A stretch of DNA of 64,000 nt, taken from positions 1-64,000 of the forward strand of contig SXUP01000007.1 of NCBI GenBank assembly GCA_005790505.1, in the 5' to 3' direction. A model generated the notes under the pieces. That model was given only the letters and a program-made list of their open reading frames with translations. It ran no database searches and was not told the origin of the DNA. Both the position numbers and the translations under genes were made by a program. Numbering within the stretch: the first letter of the stretch is position 1; each line of letters opens with the position of its first letter. This DNA comes from Actinomycetota bacterium. GTDB taxonomy: Bacteria; Actinomycetota; Acidimicrobiia; Acidimicrobiales; Ilumatobacteraceae. Shown here piece by piece: positions 8,232 through 17,515 of the stretch.

Positions 8232-9647
8232 TTGAGCGACAGCGTGGTCAATGGCAGTCTTGCCGCCGCCGCCGTCATATTTTGGTTAGCCATCTATTGG
8301 GGTCCCCAATTGCCGCCGAGTGTTGATTGGCTCACGATGATTGGAAGTCCTGCTATCCGAATTGGCTTGATCTTGTGTGCGTGCTGTGCGTGCTGGAAAG
8401 GGCGTTGGTTTATTGCTATTGCGCTCATCGTTCTGTGTGGTGCAGGTTCTGGTATTACTGCCTGGTCACCATCCAACTTTGCGACAGGCCCGTGCAGTGG
8501 CAACGCAACGTTGGTCACGGATCCCGTGTATCAACGGGGAGGTGCTGATGTGGTGTTGAGGCTCGAAGGCGTCAGATATCGGGCGACTGCGACTGGTCTT
8601 GCGGGCAGACGACTAATGGCGCGTCTTAGCGGTCAGCATGTACAAGTGTTGGCAACTTGTCGGAATATTTCGTCACGGTCTGCACGTTTTGAACGACCAC
8701 GACACGTGGTGGGGGCCATGACGGTGTCATCCGTGTCTGAGAACTTTACTGAAGGTTCAGTGTTGATTTATTCTGCCAACAGACTCCGCAATGCTTTATC
8801 AAGAGGTGCGCGCACTCTCAATGACTCAGACCGCAGATTATTTTTAGGGTTGGTAATTGGCGATGACCGTGCTCAACCGCGATCAATGGTGACAGATTTT
8901 CGGGCGAGTGGACTTTCTCATCTCACTGCAGTGAGTGGACAAAACGTCTCGTATCTATTGGCTGTCGCCGGAGTTTTTCTCACCCGCCGAAAACCAGCAA
9001 TGCGTCTTGTGCTTACACTGGCGTTGTTGGGTTGGTTCGTTGTGCTGACCAGAGCAGAGCCATCTGTCCTGCGAGCAGTCATGATGGCAGCGGCATACAG
9101 CGCCACTTTCATGAGGGGCATCACAGCCGCTCCACGACAAATATTGCCATGCACTGTCATCGTGTTGCTATTGATTGATCCAATGTTGGCTCACAGCGTC
9201 GGTTTTGCTTTGTCTGTTGGTGCAACAGCGGGACTGACATGGTGTGCGGCCCCTTTGAGCAGGCTTATTGGTCCTTCATTAATATCAAGAACCATCTCCA
9301 TCACGATGGCCGCCCAAGTTGGCACGGCGCCAATTGCTCTTATGGTCTTTCATCGATTTCCCGTGATTTCAATGATTGCCAATCCACTGGCAGTTCCGAT
9401 TGCTGGAATCGTGATGTTGGCTGGAATCCCATGCGCCTTGCTGAGTGCATTTGTTCCTGATCAACTGGCGACATTTGTTATGTTTCCTTTGGCAATCGCG
9501 GTGCGTGGCGTGTGGTGGATCGCGCATTTATCATCGCTTCACGGTCCCACGGGCACGGCAAACTTCCTGGGTTGGGTCGTCGTCGTCCTTTTGCTCGGTA
9601 TGCGCATGTTCTATGTAACAAAAAGACACAGCGGTATGGCAGGGTAG
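8232..9647 (+). CDS. comEC: ComEC/Rec2 competence channel protein
   Basis: A polytopic membrane protein of about 471 residues. It contains an N-terminal OB-fold-like soluble region (residues about 70-150) and then the ComEC core with its hallmark GLSHLTAVSGQNVSYLL and the later SVGFALSVGATAGL segment. It should form the inner-membrane channel through which single-stranded DNA enters. There is no C-terminal metallo-beta-lactamase domain, so it is the short form. The start is uncertain: TTG 8232 has an AGGGA 13 bases upstream, GTG 8244 is the alternative; a longer reading would run into the opposed gene. Confidence 0.88.
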   Translation: MSDSVVNGSLAAAAVIFWLAIYWGPQLPPSVDWLTMIGSPAIRIGLILCACCACWKGRWFIAIALIVLCGAGSGITAWSPSNFATGPCSGNATLVTDPVYQRGGADVVLRLEGVRYRATATGLAGRRLMARLSGQHVQVLATCRNISSRSARFERPRHVVGAMTVSSVSENFTEGSVLIYSANRLRNALSRGARTLNDSDRRLFLGLVIGDDRAQPRSMVTDFRASGLSHLTAVSGQNVSYLLAVAGVFLTRRKPAMRLVLTLALLGWFVVLTRAEPSVLRAVMMAAAYSATFMRGITAAPRQILPCTVIVLLLIDPMLAHSVGFALSVGATAGLTWCAAPLSRLIGPSLISRTISITMAAQVGTAPIALMVFHRFPVISMIANPLAVPIAGIVMLAGIPCALLSAFVPDQLATFVMFPLAIAVRGVWWIAHLSSLHGPTGTANFLGWVVVVLLLGMRMFYVTKRHSGMAG

Positions 9648-9651
9648 ATGC

Positions 9652-10647
9652 ATGGCAGTCTTTTTGATTTCAGGTGATGAGTCCTTGGTCGGTCAAGAAT
9701 TGTCAACGCTTCTCAAACAACTCGTCGGAGAAGATGACCGAATGTTGCTCGTTGAGGAATTTGATGCGTCTGACCCATCACTGTCTCTCGCTTCAGTGAC
9801 TGACGCGCTTGGCACTTTGTCGATGTTTTCTGATCGGCGAATTGTGGTGATGCGCAATGTTCAGCAACTTGATACCAACTCACTCGCAATTTTCGTCGAG
9901 GGGCTACGAGCCAAAGTCGACTCCGCAGAAGTTGTCATCACGATCACTGGACGAGTGCTAAAAGTACTAGGTGACGCGCTTAAGGAATTAGGCGCGACAA
10001 CGATTGGTGCCACGGTTGGTTCTAACGCCCGAGACCGCCAGAACTGGGTCGAGTCGCACCTTGTTGAGGCAGGAGTAAATTGTGCACCCGACGCTGTGCG
10101 GCTGATTGCAAATTGGTTTGGTAACGACGCGAGCCGACTTGGTGGATTAATCAGCACTCTCAACTCCGCGTACGGTGAGGGCAAAAAGTTGTCCCGTGAA
10201 AATGTTGAGGAGTTCCTCGGTCAAGCGGGAGCAGTGCCGCCATGGGACCTTACTGACGCCATTGACGCTGGCAACACTGCATTGGCGCTTACAACGCTTC
10301 ATCGTTTTCTTGGCCCTGACACACATCCGTTACAAGTTTTGTCAATTTTGGCCAACCGTTATTCTCAGATGATGCGTCTTGATGATCATGAGATACGCAA
10401 TGTGGCAAATGCTGCGCAGGTACTCCGCATCAAAGATTACCCCGCTCAAAAACTGCTGGAGCAGTATCGCATTTTGGGCAGTGGCGGAGTAGCGCAAGCG
10501 ATATCGCTGCTTGCGCAAGCAGATGTCGATCTTCGCGGGGCAAAAGACTGGGAGCCAGAACTTGTGATGGAGGTTTTAGTTGCGCGACTCTCGCGTTTGG
10601 GTGGAGTGCGTAGCAAAAATAAAAAAGTGGTCAGCCAGCGGCGTTGA
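9652..10647 (+). CDS. holA: DNA polymerase III delta subunit
   Basis: A 331-residue HolA, the clamp-loader subunit that opens the beta ring. It has a degenerate AAA+ fold at residues 1-200 (FLISGDESLVGQEL, then MFSDRRIVVMRNVQ), the ANWFGNDASRLGGLISTL lid helix and a C-terminal helical collar. It starts 4 bases after the comEC stop, with AGGG upstream, so it is in the comEC operon as in many Gram-positive genomes. Its 3' end overlaps the opposed rpsT by 17 bases. Confidence 0.92.
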   Translation: MAVFLISGDESLVGQELSTLLKQLVGEDDRMLLVEEFDASDPSLSLASVTDALGTLSMFSDRRIVVMRNVQQLDTNSLAIFVEGLRAKVDSAEVVITITGRVLKVLGDALKELGATTIGATVGSNARDRQNWVESHLVEAGVNCAPDAVRLIANWFGNDASRLGGLISTLNSAYGEGKKLSRENVEEFLGQAGAVPPWDLTDAIDAGNTALALTTLHRFLGPDTHPLQVLSILANRYSQMMRLDDHEIRNVANAAQVLRIKDYPAQKLLEQYRILGSGGVAQAISLLAQADVDLRGAKDWEPELVMEVLVARLSRLGGVRSKNKKVVSQRR

Positions 10648-10885
10648 GGCGGCGCATCAAGCGGCTTTTACGACGGGCAGCCTGATTCTTGTGAATTACT
10701 CCCTTGGCGGCAGCCATATCCAGTCTTTTCACGGCAAGTCGAAGGTCTTCAGCGCTTGTCTCGCTGCCGGCGGAGCCAATGGCATTTTTCACACGTGTGC
10801 GTAGCTCGCTTTTAACCGCTTTGTTGCGTTCGGCGCTTTTGGCATTCGTGATGATTCTCTTTTTTTGACTTTTTATATTTGCCAC
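10631..10885 (-). CDS. rpsT: 30S ribosomal protein S20
   Basis: An 84-residue basic protein with the S20 pattern MANIKSQKKRIITNAK at the start and KNQAARRKSRLMRRL at the end; it binds 16S rRNA in the small subunit body. The start is GTG 10885, with TAGCAT 8 nt upstream and no ribosome site, so the message is probably leaderless. Divergence from lepA and 3' contact with holA is the common Gram-positive arrangement. Confidence 0.96.
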   Translation of the reverse strand: MANIKSQKKRIITNAKSAERNKAVKSELRTRVKNAIGSAGSETSAEDLRLAVKRLDMAAAKGVIHKNQAARRKSRLMRRLNAAG

Positions 10886-10951
10886 AAGAGAAAATGCTAG
10901 CGGTGAACACCCCCCTCTACCAACTAGGCAGGAGTAGCATTATGAGCGCCC

Positions 10952-12736
10952 ATGGAACTCTCCAAAATAAGAAATTTCTCGATCATTGCCCATATTGACC
11001 ACGGCAAATCAACCCTTTCTGACCGAATTCTTGAACTTACTGGGGCGGTAGACGCGCGTGAAATGCGCGAACAATATCTCGACTCGATGGATCTTGAGCG
11101 CGAGCGGGGCATCACCATTAAGGCTCAAAATGTTCGTGTTGACTGGAAAGGGCATGTCATGCACTTGATCGACACTCCAGGCCATGTGGACTTTGGCTAT
11201 GAGGTGAGTCGTTCTCTTGCTGCATGCGAGGGTGTGGTACTTGTAGTCGACGCGGCCCAAGGTATCGAGGCACAAACACTTGCTAACTGTTATCTCGCCC
11301 TTGAAAACAATCTTGAGATTGTGGCCGTACTAAATAAAATAGACCTTCCCGCGGCTGACCCCGATCGATATGCAATGGAAATTGAAACCGTGCTCGGCAT
11401 CCCAGCCGAAGAAATACTGCGTATTTCTGCCAAGACGGGTGATGGTGTGCCGGAACTTCTTGACGCCATCATCGCCCGCATCCCAGCACCAACTGGTGAT
11501 CCCAATGCTCCACTTCAGGCACTTATTTTTGATTCGCAGTACGACCAGTACAGAGGTGTCGTATCAAGTGTCCGAGTGATGCAGGGTCGAATGAAATCTG
11601 GAATTCGTGTGCAATTTATGCAGGCTCGCAATATTCATGAATCACTTGAGATCGGAGTGCGCCGACCAGTGCCAACGCCAGTGGCAGAACTCGGACCAGG
11701 TGAGGTGGGTTATCTGATCGCTGGTATCAAAGATGTCGCCCAGGCCAGAAGTGGTGAAACTGTCACGACTGCTCTGCTGCCAGCGACCGAGGCATTGTCT
11801 GGATACCGCGATCCGAAGCCGATGGTTTTTTGTGGTCTGTATCCGATTGACGGTGATGATTTTGAAAACTTGCGGGAAAGTCTTGAGAAACTTCGGCTCA
11901 ATGACGCCAGCGTCACGTACGAACCCGAATCCTCTGGTGCACTGGGGTTTGGTTTTCGTTGTGGGTTCCTCGGCTTATTACATATGGAGATCGTGAAAGA
12001 ACGTCTTGAGCGAGAGTTTGACTTATCGCTGATTGCAACGGCGCCATCAGTGGCATACAAAATTCTGCGAACCGATGGTGGTGTTGAAATTGTTGACAAC
12101 CCTGCAGATCTGCCACTTCCACAAAACATTGCGAGCATCGAAGAGCCATATTTCAAGGTAAATATCATTACTCCAAAGGACTTCACCGGAACTTTGATGG
12201 ATCTATGCCAATCAAAGCGCGGAGAAATGCTCAAACTTGAATACCTCTCGCCCGAACGAGTCGAACTGCATTACGCAATTCCCCTCGGCGAAGTTGTGAT
12301 TGACTTCTTTGATCAAATGAAGAGCCGCACGCAAGGCTACGCCAGTCTCGACTACGAACTCGATGGTTATCGCCCCTCGGACCTCGTGCGAGTTGATCTC
12401 CTGCTCAACGGATTGCCTGCCGATGCATTCAGCACCATTGTTCATCGTGATAAGGCTTTTGACTACGGACGTCGAATGTGTGCGAAATTGAAACTTCTTA
12501 TTCCCCGACAAATGTTTGATGTGCCAATTCAGGCTGCAATTGGCAGCAAGGTCCTGGCTCGTGAAACAGTGAAGGCGAAGCGCAAGGACGTTCTTGCAAA
12601 GTGTTATGGCGGCGATATCACTCGAAAGCGTAAATTGCTTGAGAAACAAAAAGAAGGCAAAAAGAAAATGAAGGCAATAGGTCGTGTAGAGGTACCGGGT
12701 GATGTTTTTATCAGTGCACTGAAACTTGACGACTGA
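10952..12736 (+). CDS. lepA: Elongation factor 4 (back-translocating GTPase)
   Basis: A 594-residue LepA/EF4. Residues 1-185 form the GTPase domain: AHIDHGKST (G1), RGITI (G2), DTPGHVDF (G3) and NKIDLP (G4). Then come EF-G-like domains II, III and V and the LepA-specific C-terminus, here ending [20 protein letters not shown]. It acts on stalled ribosomes. A TAGCAT lies 11 nt before the ATG, so the leader, if any, would be very short. Confidence 0.97.
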   Translation: MELSKIRNFSIIAHIDHGKSTLSDRILELTGAVDAREMREQYLDSMDLERERGITIKAQNVRVDWKGHVMHLIDTPGHVDFGYEVSRSLAACEGVVLVVDAAQGIEAQTLANCYLALENNLEIVAVLNKIDLPAADPDRYAMEIETVLGIPAEEILRISAKTGDGVPELLDAIIARIPAPTGDPNAPLQALIFDSQYDQYRGVVSSVRVMQGRMKSGIRVQFMQARNIHESLEIGVRRPVPTPVAELGPGEVGYLIAGIKDVAQARSGETVTTALLPATEALSGYRDPKPMVFCGLYPIDGDDFENLRESLEKLRLNDASVTYEPESSGALGFGFRCGFLGLLHMEIVKERLEREFDLSLIATAPSVAYKILRTDGGVEIVDNPADLPLPQNIASIEEPYFKVNIITPKDFTGTLMDLCQSKRGEMLKLEYLSPERVELHYAIPLGEVVIDFFDQMKSRTQGYASLDYELDGYRPSDLVRVDLLLNGLPADAFSTIVHRDKAFDYGRRMCAKLKLLIPRQMFDVPIQAAIGSKVLARETVKAKRKDVLAKCYGGDITRKRKLLEKQKEGKKKMKAIGRVEVPGDVFISALKLDD

Positions 12737-12810
12737 AAAATGCCAAGAAAAATCATTCATAATCGTCGGTCTGTATTGGCAGGAATTGATTCGGCGAGTT
12801 TGGAACAGCC

Positions 12811-14154
12811 ATGACGTCGATCTGGTGGATCAGACGCGATCTGCGCACTGAAGATAATGGCGCCTTAGGTGCGGCGTGCGCAGAGGGACCAGTCGTGCCT
12901 TTATTCGTGGTTGACCCGATTTTTTTACAGCATGCAGGTGTTCCGCGATTGCAGTTTTTATTTGGCACGTTGCGCGAACTTGATGCTCGCATGGGTGGGG
13001 CATTAGTTATTCGTGTCGGAGATCCAATTACTGAAGTTGTGGCTGTGACTCAAGCAGTAGGAGCCAAAGCCGTTTTTGCAAATCGTGATTTTGTGCCGTA
13101 CGGGCAAAGTCGTGACGAAAAAGTTGCGAAAGCACTGCAATCCATCGGCGTTCATCTTGTTCGAGCAGACTCGCCTTATGTCGTTGATCCTGGCACTATT
13201 CGCAAAGATGATGGCACCGCGGTGCGTGTTTTCACACCTTTTTACAAGCGTTGGCAGCAAGTGCCGTGGCAGTCGGCGGGCACATACGAGCCAGACTGGC
13301 TTAATACGGCGAGTATGAGCGTTGAACTTCCTGAGATTGGGATGACCACCGCAATTCTTCCCGACGTCGGCCAAGACGCAGCATGGTCTAGATGGAACGG
13401 GTGGTCGGCGCAACATTTGGCTGAGTACAAAGATTCTCGCAATCTGCCAGCGGTTGACGGAACATCAATGATGTCGCCGTACTTGCGTTTTGGAGTGGTT
13501 CACCCGCGACAATTAATTAGTGATTTGCCGAGTCATGCTGGTGCTGATGTATTTCGTAGTGAAATAGCCTGGCGAGAGTTCTATGCCGACGTGTTGTTCC
13601 ATCGTCCAGACTCGATGTGGAAAAATCTTCAGGCAAAAATGGACGTTTTGCCTGTTGACACGGATCTCGCGGCCAAGAAACGTTTTGCGGTGTGGTGTGA
13701 GGCACGAACGGGGTATCCCATCGTTGATGCTGGCATCAGACAAATGTTGGCAATCGGCTGGATGCACAATCGCGTACGCATGATCGTGGCAAGTTTCTTG
13801 GTCAAAGACCTCCATGTGCCATGGCAATGGGGTGCACGTTTTTTCATGAAGCATCTTGTTGACGGTGATATCGCATCAAATAATCATGGCTGGCAGTGGA
13901 CCGCCGGAACAGGCACGGATGCTTCACCGTATTTTCGAGTGTTTAATCCTTTTGGTCAAAGCGCCAAGTTCGATCCGACCGGAGACTACCTGCGTCAATG
14001 GATTCCTGAAATCTCGGACCTTGATGACGAACACATCCATGCACCCTGGACGCTTGGAATGTTGGTGCCAAAGAATTATCCAGCCCCAATGGTGGACCAC
14101 GCAACAGAGCGAGAAGAGGCATTGGCAAGGTATAAGGCCGTGTCAGGCAAGTAA
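12811..14154 (+). CDS. phr: Deoxyribodipyrimidine photolyase (CPD class I)
   Basis: A 447-residue photolyase/cryptochrome family protein. Residues 1-130 are the antenna-chromophore Rossmann domain (IWWIRRDLRTEDN). The FAD domain follows, with the signature NNHGWQWTAGTGTDASPYF and FNPFGQSAKFDPTGDYLRQW. The WQW and N/D residues around the flavin match repair-active class I enzymes. It uses light to split cyclobutane pyrimidine dimers, consistent with life in sunlit water. It is inserted between lepA and hrcA, where hemW usually stands. Confidence 0.93.
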   Translation: MTSIWWIRRDLRTEDNGALGAACAEGPVVPLFVVDPIFLQHAGVPRLQFLFGTLRELDARMGGALVIRVGDPITEVVAVTQAVGAKAVFANRDFVPYGQSRDEKVAKALQSIGVHLVRADSPYVVDPGTIRKDDGTAVRVFTPFYKRWQQVPWQSAGTYEPDWLNTASMSVELPEIGMTTAILPDVGQDAAWSRWNGWSAQHLAEYKDSRNLPAVDGTSMMSPYLRFGVVHPRQLISDLPSHAGADVFRSEIAWREFYADVLFHRPDSMWKNLQAKMDVLPVDTDLAAKKRFAVWCEARTGYPIVDAGIRQMLAIGWMHNRVRMIVASFLVKDLHVPWQWGARFFMKHLVDGDIASNNHGWQWTAGTGTDASPYFRVFNPFGQSAKFDPTGDYLRQWIPEISDLDDEHIHAPWTLGMLVPKNYPAPMVDHATEREEALARYKAVSGK

Positions 14155-14164
14155 CCTCTAGGAG

Positions 14165-15160
14165 ATGCTTAACGAACGCAAATCCAATATTTTGCGCGCC
14201 GTGGTGCAGGAATACATCTCGACAGGTCAACCAGTCGGGTCATCTCATGTGGCCGAGATGGCCGGAGTCAAAGTGTCGTCGGCGACCGTTCGCAACGAGA
14301 TGGTCTTGCTCGAGCAAGAGGGCTACTTGGCCCAACCGCACACCTCGGCTGGAAGAATCCCGACCGACAAGGGGTACCGCTTGTTCGTAGATTCACTCAC
14401 CACAAAAGAAACTCTCGACCGCGTCAGTGTCGAGCAGGTTGGCGAGTTCTTCAGCACGGCACACGGGCGTTTGGAAGAACTCCTTCGTCACACAAGTACG
14501 TTATTGGCAGATATAACGCATCAAACAGCTCTCGTCGTTGGCCCTAAGATTGAGTCCAAAATTATTCGCCATGTACAAGTCGTGCGACTTTCACCGCGCA
14601 ACGCCACTGTGGTGGTCGTAATGTCCAATGGATCAGTCGAAAGTGAAACAATTCTGCTTGCAGACGAGATTCAGGACTCACATTTGTTGACGGCAAGCGC
14701 GCACCTGCAGTCACGGCTAGTGAACACCCCGATTAGTAGTGTCTCGGCTATTCCACTGACAAATGAGTCATACACAGACATTGTGTGCTCGTCTGCAATA
14801 AATGCTCTCAGTCGCCATCGTGAAGACGAGTCCGTTTTTATTGGTGGTGCTGCATCACTTGCCCAGTCATTTGACGCGACAGAAGTGCTTCGCACGGTTC
14901 TTTACACTCTCGAGCAACAGTATGTGGTCGTGTCACTCGTTCAAGATGTCCTAAGTCGAGGCCTCACGGTAGCCATTGGTGCAGAGCATGGCGTTCAGCA
15001 ATTAATGACCTGCTCCGTTGTCGTGGCCCCTGTGATTGCTGACGGGGAGGTGCTCGGAAGCATTGGCGTACTTGGCCCAACGCGCATGAATTACCCTCAA
15101 GCGCTAGCAACCGTAGAAGTCGTCAGTGACCAACTTGGTCGTCGACTTGCCAGGGGATAA
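14165..15160 (+). CDS. hrcA: Heat-inducible transcription repressor HrcA
   Basis: A 331-residue HrcA with an N-terminal winged helix (ILRAVVQEYISTGQPVGS, SSATVRNEM, HTSAGRIPTDKGYR) and the GAF-like regulatory domain ending in LGVLGPTRMNYPQALATVE. It normally represses groESL and dnaK through CIRCE operators. No complete CIRCE repeat (TTAGCACTC-N9-GAGTGCTAA) was found by eye near this operon, so its targets are probably elsewhere. TAACCT lies 7 nt before the ATG, suggesting a leaderless message. dnaJ follows after 4 bases. Confidence 0.95.
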   Translation: MLNERKSNILRAVVQEYISTGQPVGSSHVAEMAGVKVSSATVRNEMVLLEQEGYLAQPHTSAGRIPTDKGYRLFVDSLTTKETLDRVSVEQVGEFFSTAHGRLEELLRHTSTLLADITHQTALVVGPKIESKIIRHVQVVRLSPRNATVVVVMSNGSVESETILLADEIQDSHLLTASAHLQSRLVNTPISSVSAIPLTNESYTDIVCSSAINALSRHREDESVFIGGAASLAQSFDATEVLRTVLYTLEQQYVVVSLVQDVLSRGLTVAIGAEHGVQQLMTCSVVVAPVIADGEVLGSIGVLGPTRMNYPQALATVEVVSDQLGRRLARG

Positions 15161-15164
15161 AAGT

Positions 15165-16280
15165 ATGGCAACCGATTTTTATAAATTGCTGCAAGTCGAT
15201 CGCGGAGCCGATCAAGACACGATAAAAAAGGCATACCGTAAAAGAGCGCGTGAGTTACACCCCGATGCCAACCCGAATGACCCGGCGGCGGAAGAGGATT
15301 TCAAAGAAGTCAGCCGTGCATACGAAGTGCTAAGCGACCCCGAAATGCGGGCTCGCTATGACCGTTTCGGTGAACAAGGGATCAGCGGTGCAGGGTCAAG
15401 TGGCGATCAGTTTGGTGGCGGACTTGGAGATATTTTTGAAGCGTTTTTCAGTGGCTCACAATTTGGCGGACAAAGTCGTGGACGTTCTGGTCCGCCGCGC
15501 GGTCAGGATCTTGAGATCACCGTAGACGTGCAACTAGAGCAAGTTGTATCTGGTGCGACGATCCCTGTTGATGTGCGAACGGCAGTTGCATGCAGTGACT
15601 GCGGTGGTTCGGGTGCCGGTTCTGGCACCCAACCCGTGGCATGTTCTGACTGCAATGGCTCGGGGCAAGTTCGTCAACGCCGCAATAGTTTGCTTGGTCA
15701 GATGATCACTACTGCGGCGTGTGGTCGCTGCTCTGGCTTTGGTCAAGTGGTCATGACGCCGTGTGCTCCATGCAAGGGTGATGGTCGAGTCATCACTACT
15801 GCCACTTACACAATTGATGTTCCAGCAGGTGTCGACACCGGAACAACTCTGCGCTTGACAGCGCGCGGAGCAGTTGGTCCGCGCGGCGGTGATGCGGGGG
15901 ACTTGTATGTACATATTCGTGTGGCAACCCACGCTCAATTTGACCGCGAAGGTGACGATCTTGTCGCTGCCGTTGACATCAGCGTTGCACAGGCGACTCT
16001 TGGCACCCACAAAGTTCTGCACACATTTGATGGCGACATTGACTTGGTTGTTCCGGCTGGAACGCAACACGGACGTGAGTTTGTTTCGCGAGGTAAAGGT
16101 GTTCCACACTTGCAGGGTCGTGGTCGCGGAAACCTTGTTGTCCGAATTTTTGTCAATGTTCCGATAAACCTGAGTGAGAAGGAAGAAGAACTGTTCCAGC
16201 AACTTGCAGAATTACGCGGCGAGGCAGTCGCCTCTCAGGACAAGAGCCTGTTTTCTAAAATCAAGTCGGCATTTTTGTGA
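15165..16280 (+). CDS. dnaJ: Chaperone protein DnaJ
   Basis: A 371-residue type I DnaJ: J-domain at residues 1-68 with HPD in LHPDANP, a Gly/Phe-rich linker at about 72-120, four CxxCxGxG zinc repeats (CSDCGGSG, CSDCNGSG, CGRCSGFG, CAPCKGDG) and the C-terminal substrate domains. It stimulates DnaK ATPase. grpE and dnaK are absent from this operon, so this hrcA-dnaJ pair is separate from any dnaK locus. The stop overlaps the rsmE start (GTGA). Confidence 0.96.
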   Translation: MATDFYKLLQVDRGADQDTIKKAYRKRARELHPDANPNDPAAEEDFKEVSRAYEVLSDPEMRARYDRFGEQGISGAGSSGDQFGGGLGDIFEAFFSGSQFGGQSRGRSGPPRGQDLEITVDVQLEQVVSGATIPVDVRTAVACSDCGGSGAGSGTQPVACSDCNGSGQVRQRRNSLLGQMITTAACGRCSGFGQVVMTPCAPCKGDGRVITTATYTIDVPAGVDTGTTLRLTARGAVGPRGGDAGDLYVHIRVATHAQFDREGDDLVAAVDISVAQATLGTHKVLHTFDGDIDLVVPAGTQHGREFVSRGKGVPHLQGRGRGNLVVRIFVNVPINLSEKEEELFQQLAELRGEAVASQDKSLFSKIKSAFL

Positions 16281-16957
16281 CTCCATCGCTGCGCGCGTCC
16301 GCAGCGCATGTTTTCGTTGTCGACATTGAGGCACCATTTCTTGAAGAAGTAGACCGCCATCATCTTTGTCGCGTTTTGCGCCTTCGTGACAACGAGGTTG
16401 TGACTGCGAGTGACGGACATGGTCAATGGAGAACATGCCGTTTTACGAAAGACGACATCACTCCAGACTCAAGTATCTTCAGTGTTGCTGCTCCTGCACG
16501 TCGTCTTGCAGTAGCGATCGTTCCGGTAAAGGGTGATCGCACAGATTCTGCTGTGGAAAAGTTGGTTGAACTCGGAATCCATGAGATCATCATTCTTCTG
16601 GCGACTGATCATGGTGTGGTGCATTGGAATGCTGATCGGGGCGCGCATCATCTTGAGAGACTTCAACGCATCGCTCGCAGTTCTGCGATGCAGAGTCGGC
16701 GAGTGTGGTTGCCGATATTGACCGGTCCCACTCCGTTAGCTGATGTTTTGTTGCGACCCGGTGTTGCCCTCGCCGAGCCAGGCGGTCGACCGATTGAAAA
16801 ACATGACCATGTCATCGTGATCGGGCCGGAAGGCGGATTTTCAGGGGCTGAAGTGGCACGTGCGCCGACAACAGTCTCGCTGGGGCTCAATGTATTACGG
16901 GCAGATACGGCAGCGGTGGTGGCTGCCACCTTGATGGTCGCACACGGCGAGTGCTAA
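16277..16957 (+). CDS. rsmE: 16S rRNA m3U1498 methyltransferase
   Basis: A 226-residue SPOUT methyltransferase. It has the N-terminal PUA-like domain (HHLCRVLRLRDNEVVTASDG) and the knot domain with the conserved EKLVELGIHEI, the IGPEGGFS loop and the LGLNVLRADTAAV end, all typical of RsmE. It starts with GTG overlapping the dnaJ stop by 4 bases, the usual dnaJ-rsmE coupling. Confidence 0.94.
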   Translation: MTPSLRASAAHVFVVDIEAPFLEEVDRHHLCRVLRLRDNEVVTASDGHGQWRTCRFTKDDITPDSSIFSVAAPARRLAVAIVPVKGDRTDSAVEKLVELGIHEIIILLATDHGVVHWNADRGAHHLERLQRIARSSAMQSRRVWLPILTGPTPLADVLLRPGVALAEPGGRPIEKHDHVIVIGPEGGFSGAEVARAPTTVSLGLNVLRADTAAVVAATLMVAHGEC

Positions 16958-16979
16958 ACCGACCACACTAGGTAGTTAT

Positions 16980-17507
16980 ATGGCTGCATTATCTGATGAC
17001 GAACTTCTCAAGGATTCCCCTTACACATTGATGGTGGGTGACCGTCTGCGCCGCATTAGGCAACAAAAACAATGGTCGCTGAGTGATGTTGAGACCCACA
17101 GCGAAAGCGAATTTAAAGCATCGGTGCTGGGTGCATACGAACGCGGAGAGCGAGCAATTTCGGTTCCGCGGCTTGAACGCTTGGCACGGTTTTATGGCGT
17201 GTCAGTGGACCAACTTTTGCCACGCGACCCACAAGGGCGAGATGGTTCACAATCGGCGTCCCTTGCGTCTTCTAAGTTGCGTCTCGATGTGGCCAAGTTG
17301 TCCACCATGTCTGGCGCGCAGTTCGAAATGCTGGAGCGGTTCTTGCGCATGATCCAGGTGCAGCGTCAAGACTTCAACGGGAAAGTCATCACCGTTAGGG
17401 CGCATGACACGCGCGCGATTGCCGTGATGCTGGATGTGCCCGTCGATCAAGTTGCCCAAAGAATTGCCGACCTGGGTCTGGTTTTCATACCGCCATCTTC
17501 GTCATAG
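16980..17507 (+). CDS. BldD-like XRE regulator with c-di-GMP-binding signature
   Basis: A 175-residue regulator. Residues 17-82 are an XRE helix-turn-helix very close to Streptomyces BldD (GDRLRRIRQQKQWSL, GAYERGERAISVPRL, FYGVSVDQLLP). The C-terminal domain keeps the BldD c-di-GMP signature RxD-X8-RxxD: R129-Q-D131, eight residues, then R140-A-H-D143. In Streptomyces, c-di-GMP dimerises BldD through this motif so that it represses sporulation genes. Here the regulon is unknown; sporulation is not expected. It lies between rsmE and hemW and may be cotranscribed. Confidence 0.9.
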   Translation: MAALSDDELLKDSPYTLMVGDRLRRIRQQKQWSLSDVETHSESEFKASVLGAYERGERAISVPRLERLARFYGVSVDQLLPRDPQGRDGSQSASLASSKLRLDVAKLSTMSGAQFEMLERFLRMIQVQRQDFNGKVITVRAHDTRAIAVMLDVPVDQVAQRIADLGLVFIPPSSS

Positions 17508-17515
17508 TTGTAGTC

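Noticed and set aside
15534-16202. 222-codon minus-strand open frame opposite dnaJ
   Set aside because: Antisense shadow of DnaJ with biased Asn/Thr/Arg composition and no start signal.
16949-16957. GAGTGCTAA, half of a CIRCE operator, near the hrcA operon
   Set aside because: The partner TTAGCACTC nine bases upstream is absent, and the half-site overlaps the rsmE stop codon.
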